A stretch of DNA of 64,000 nt. Source: Ipomoea triloba. Its lineage: Eukaryota > Streptophyta > Magnoliopsida > Solanales > Convolvulaceae. Under the pieces are notes generated by a model. It made no database searches. It had not been told where the DNA came from and saw only the letters and a program-made list of their open reading frames with translations. The stretch is taken from positions 25,506,947-25,570,946 of the forward strand of contig NC_044920.1 of assembly GCF_003576645.1 (NCBI RefSeq), read 5' to 3'. Positions 63,564 through 64,000 of the stretch are shown here, piece after piece (the first letter of the stretch is position 1; every line of letters begins with the position of its first letter). Made by a program: the position numbers and the translations under genes.

Positions 63564-64000
63564 CGCATACAAGATGAAATGTAAGAGGGGCTGAGAATCG
63601 TGGAAAGAGGAAACTCCTACGATGTATACAACAACGTACGCCCAAAAAAAAACAAAAAAAAAAAAAAAAAGATCGAATGATCTGTATCGTTGTCGGATCT
63701 AGGGCACGGCCATATCGAGCTCGGTTGATAATGGCCGTTGTTTATATTATTAAAAATGTGCGGTGATCTTCCATATAGGTTGTCTATTCATGTGGAGATA
63801 TTTATGTTATCTTTTTGCTTACACTGTTTTTATCGTTTATTGATGATATTTTGATACCTACCAACATATGGAGGTTTGATTATCAGTTACAGTATTAGTG
63901 ATGCCTCTCCACATACACCAGCCGACATATGGAGGTGTGGTTATCACTTTGAGTACGTATTATTGATGCTACTTAGGATATGAACCGTAACTTCACGTTA
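63564..64000. other. promoter-side flank of the BTB/TAZ gene
   Basis: Upstream of the candidate TATA box: an A-run (63641-63670) and a short direct repeat around ACATATGGAGGT (63865 and 63935). No gene is seen. Confidence 0.45.

Noticed and set aside
63382..63645. 87-codon minus-strand frame upstream of the BTB/TAZ gene as a conserved upstream ORF
   Set aside because: Its start lies upstream of the candidate TATA box, so most likely it is not in the transcript; the translation is Ser/Arg-rich low complexity from CT tracts.

Overview
This is plant nuclear DNA from a dicot. Evidence is AT-rich intergenic DNA, GT-AG introns in intact genes, three recognisable plant gene families (HOOKLESS1-type acetyltransferase, class I formin, BTB/TAZ scaffold) and dense small non-autonomous transposons. 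The scattered ACTCCGTA-type motifs would fit a Solanales or Convolvulaceae-like genome, but this is a weak inference; the species cannot be named from the window. There is one 257-base assembly gap (13564-13820).

Layout. Bases 1-35990 are essentially a gene desert. I find no gene there that I can support. The region holds degenerate tandem arrays (2745-3300, 13060-14290, 28600-29125), a MITE family with a palindromic TGGACCATGGTCCA core (4316-4604, 7137-7380 and fragments), tRNA-like SINE copies, a foldback element carrying a SINE insertion (9924-10683), and two elements lodged in (TA)n microsatellites (28492-29449). From 36 kb to the end the window is gene-bearing: an HLS1-like gene (36139-37581, +, 3 exons, 409 aa), a roughly 176-bp satellite-like array (39085-40562), a four-exon gene for a 73-aa protein (45745-47597, +) just downstream of a hAT-like remnant, a class I formin (53801-57174, +, 4 exons, 839 aa) with a 1084-bp terminal-inverted-repeat element ending only 222 bp before its start codon, a LINE RNase H relic (58854-59141, -), a 729-bp inverted-repeat element (59183-59911), and a BTB/POZ-TAZ gene (60289-63123, -, 5 exons, 372 aa).

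The genes do not form a pathway or cluster. HLS1 acts in hormone-controlled apical hook growth, formins nucleate actin at the plasma membrane, and BT proteins are nuclear/cytosolic scaffolds; their adjacency looks like ordinary plant gene order. I found no convincing new multi-gene system. The most interesting signals are transposon-related: target-site duplications that date and classify several elements, elements inserted inside (TA)n tracts, and transposons or microsatellites in the 5' regions of the HLS1-like, small and formin genes. All exon boundaries were read by eye from splice sites, reading phase and family conservation, without alignment or transcript data.
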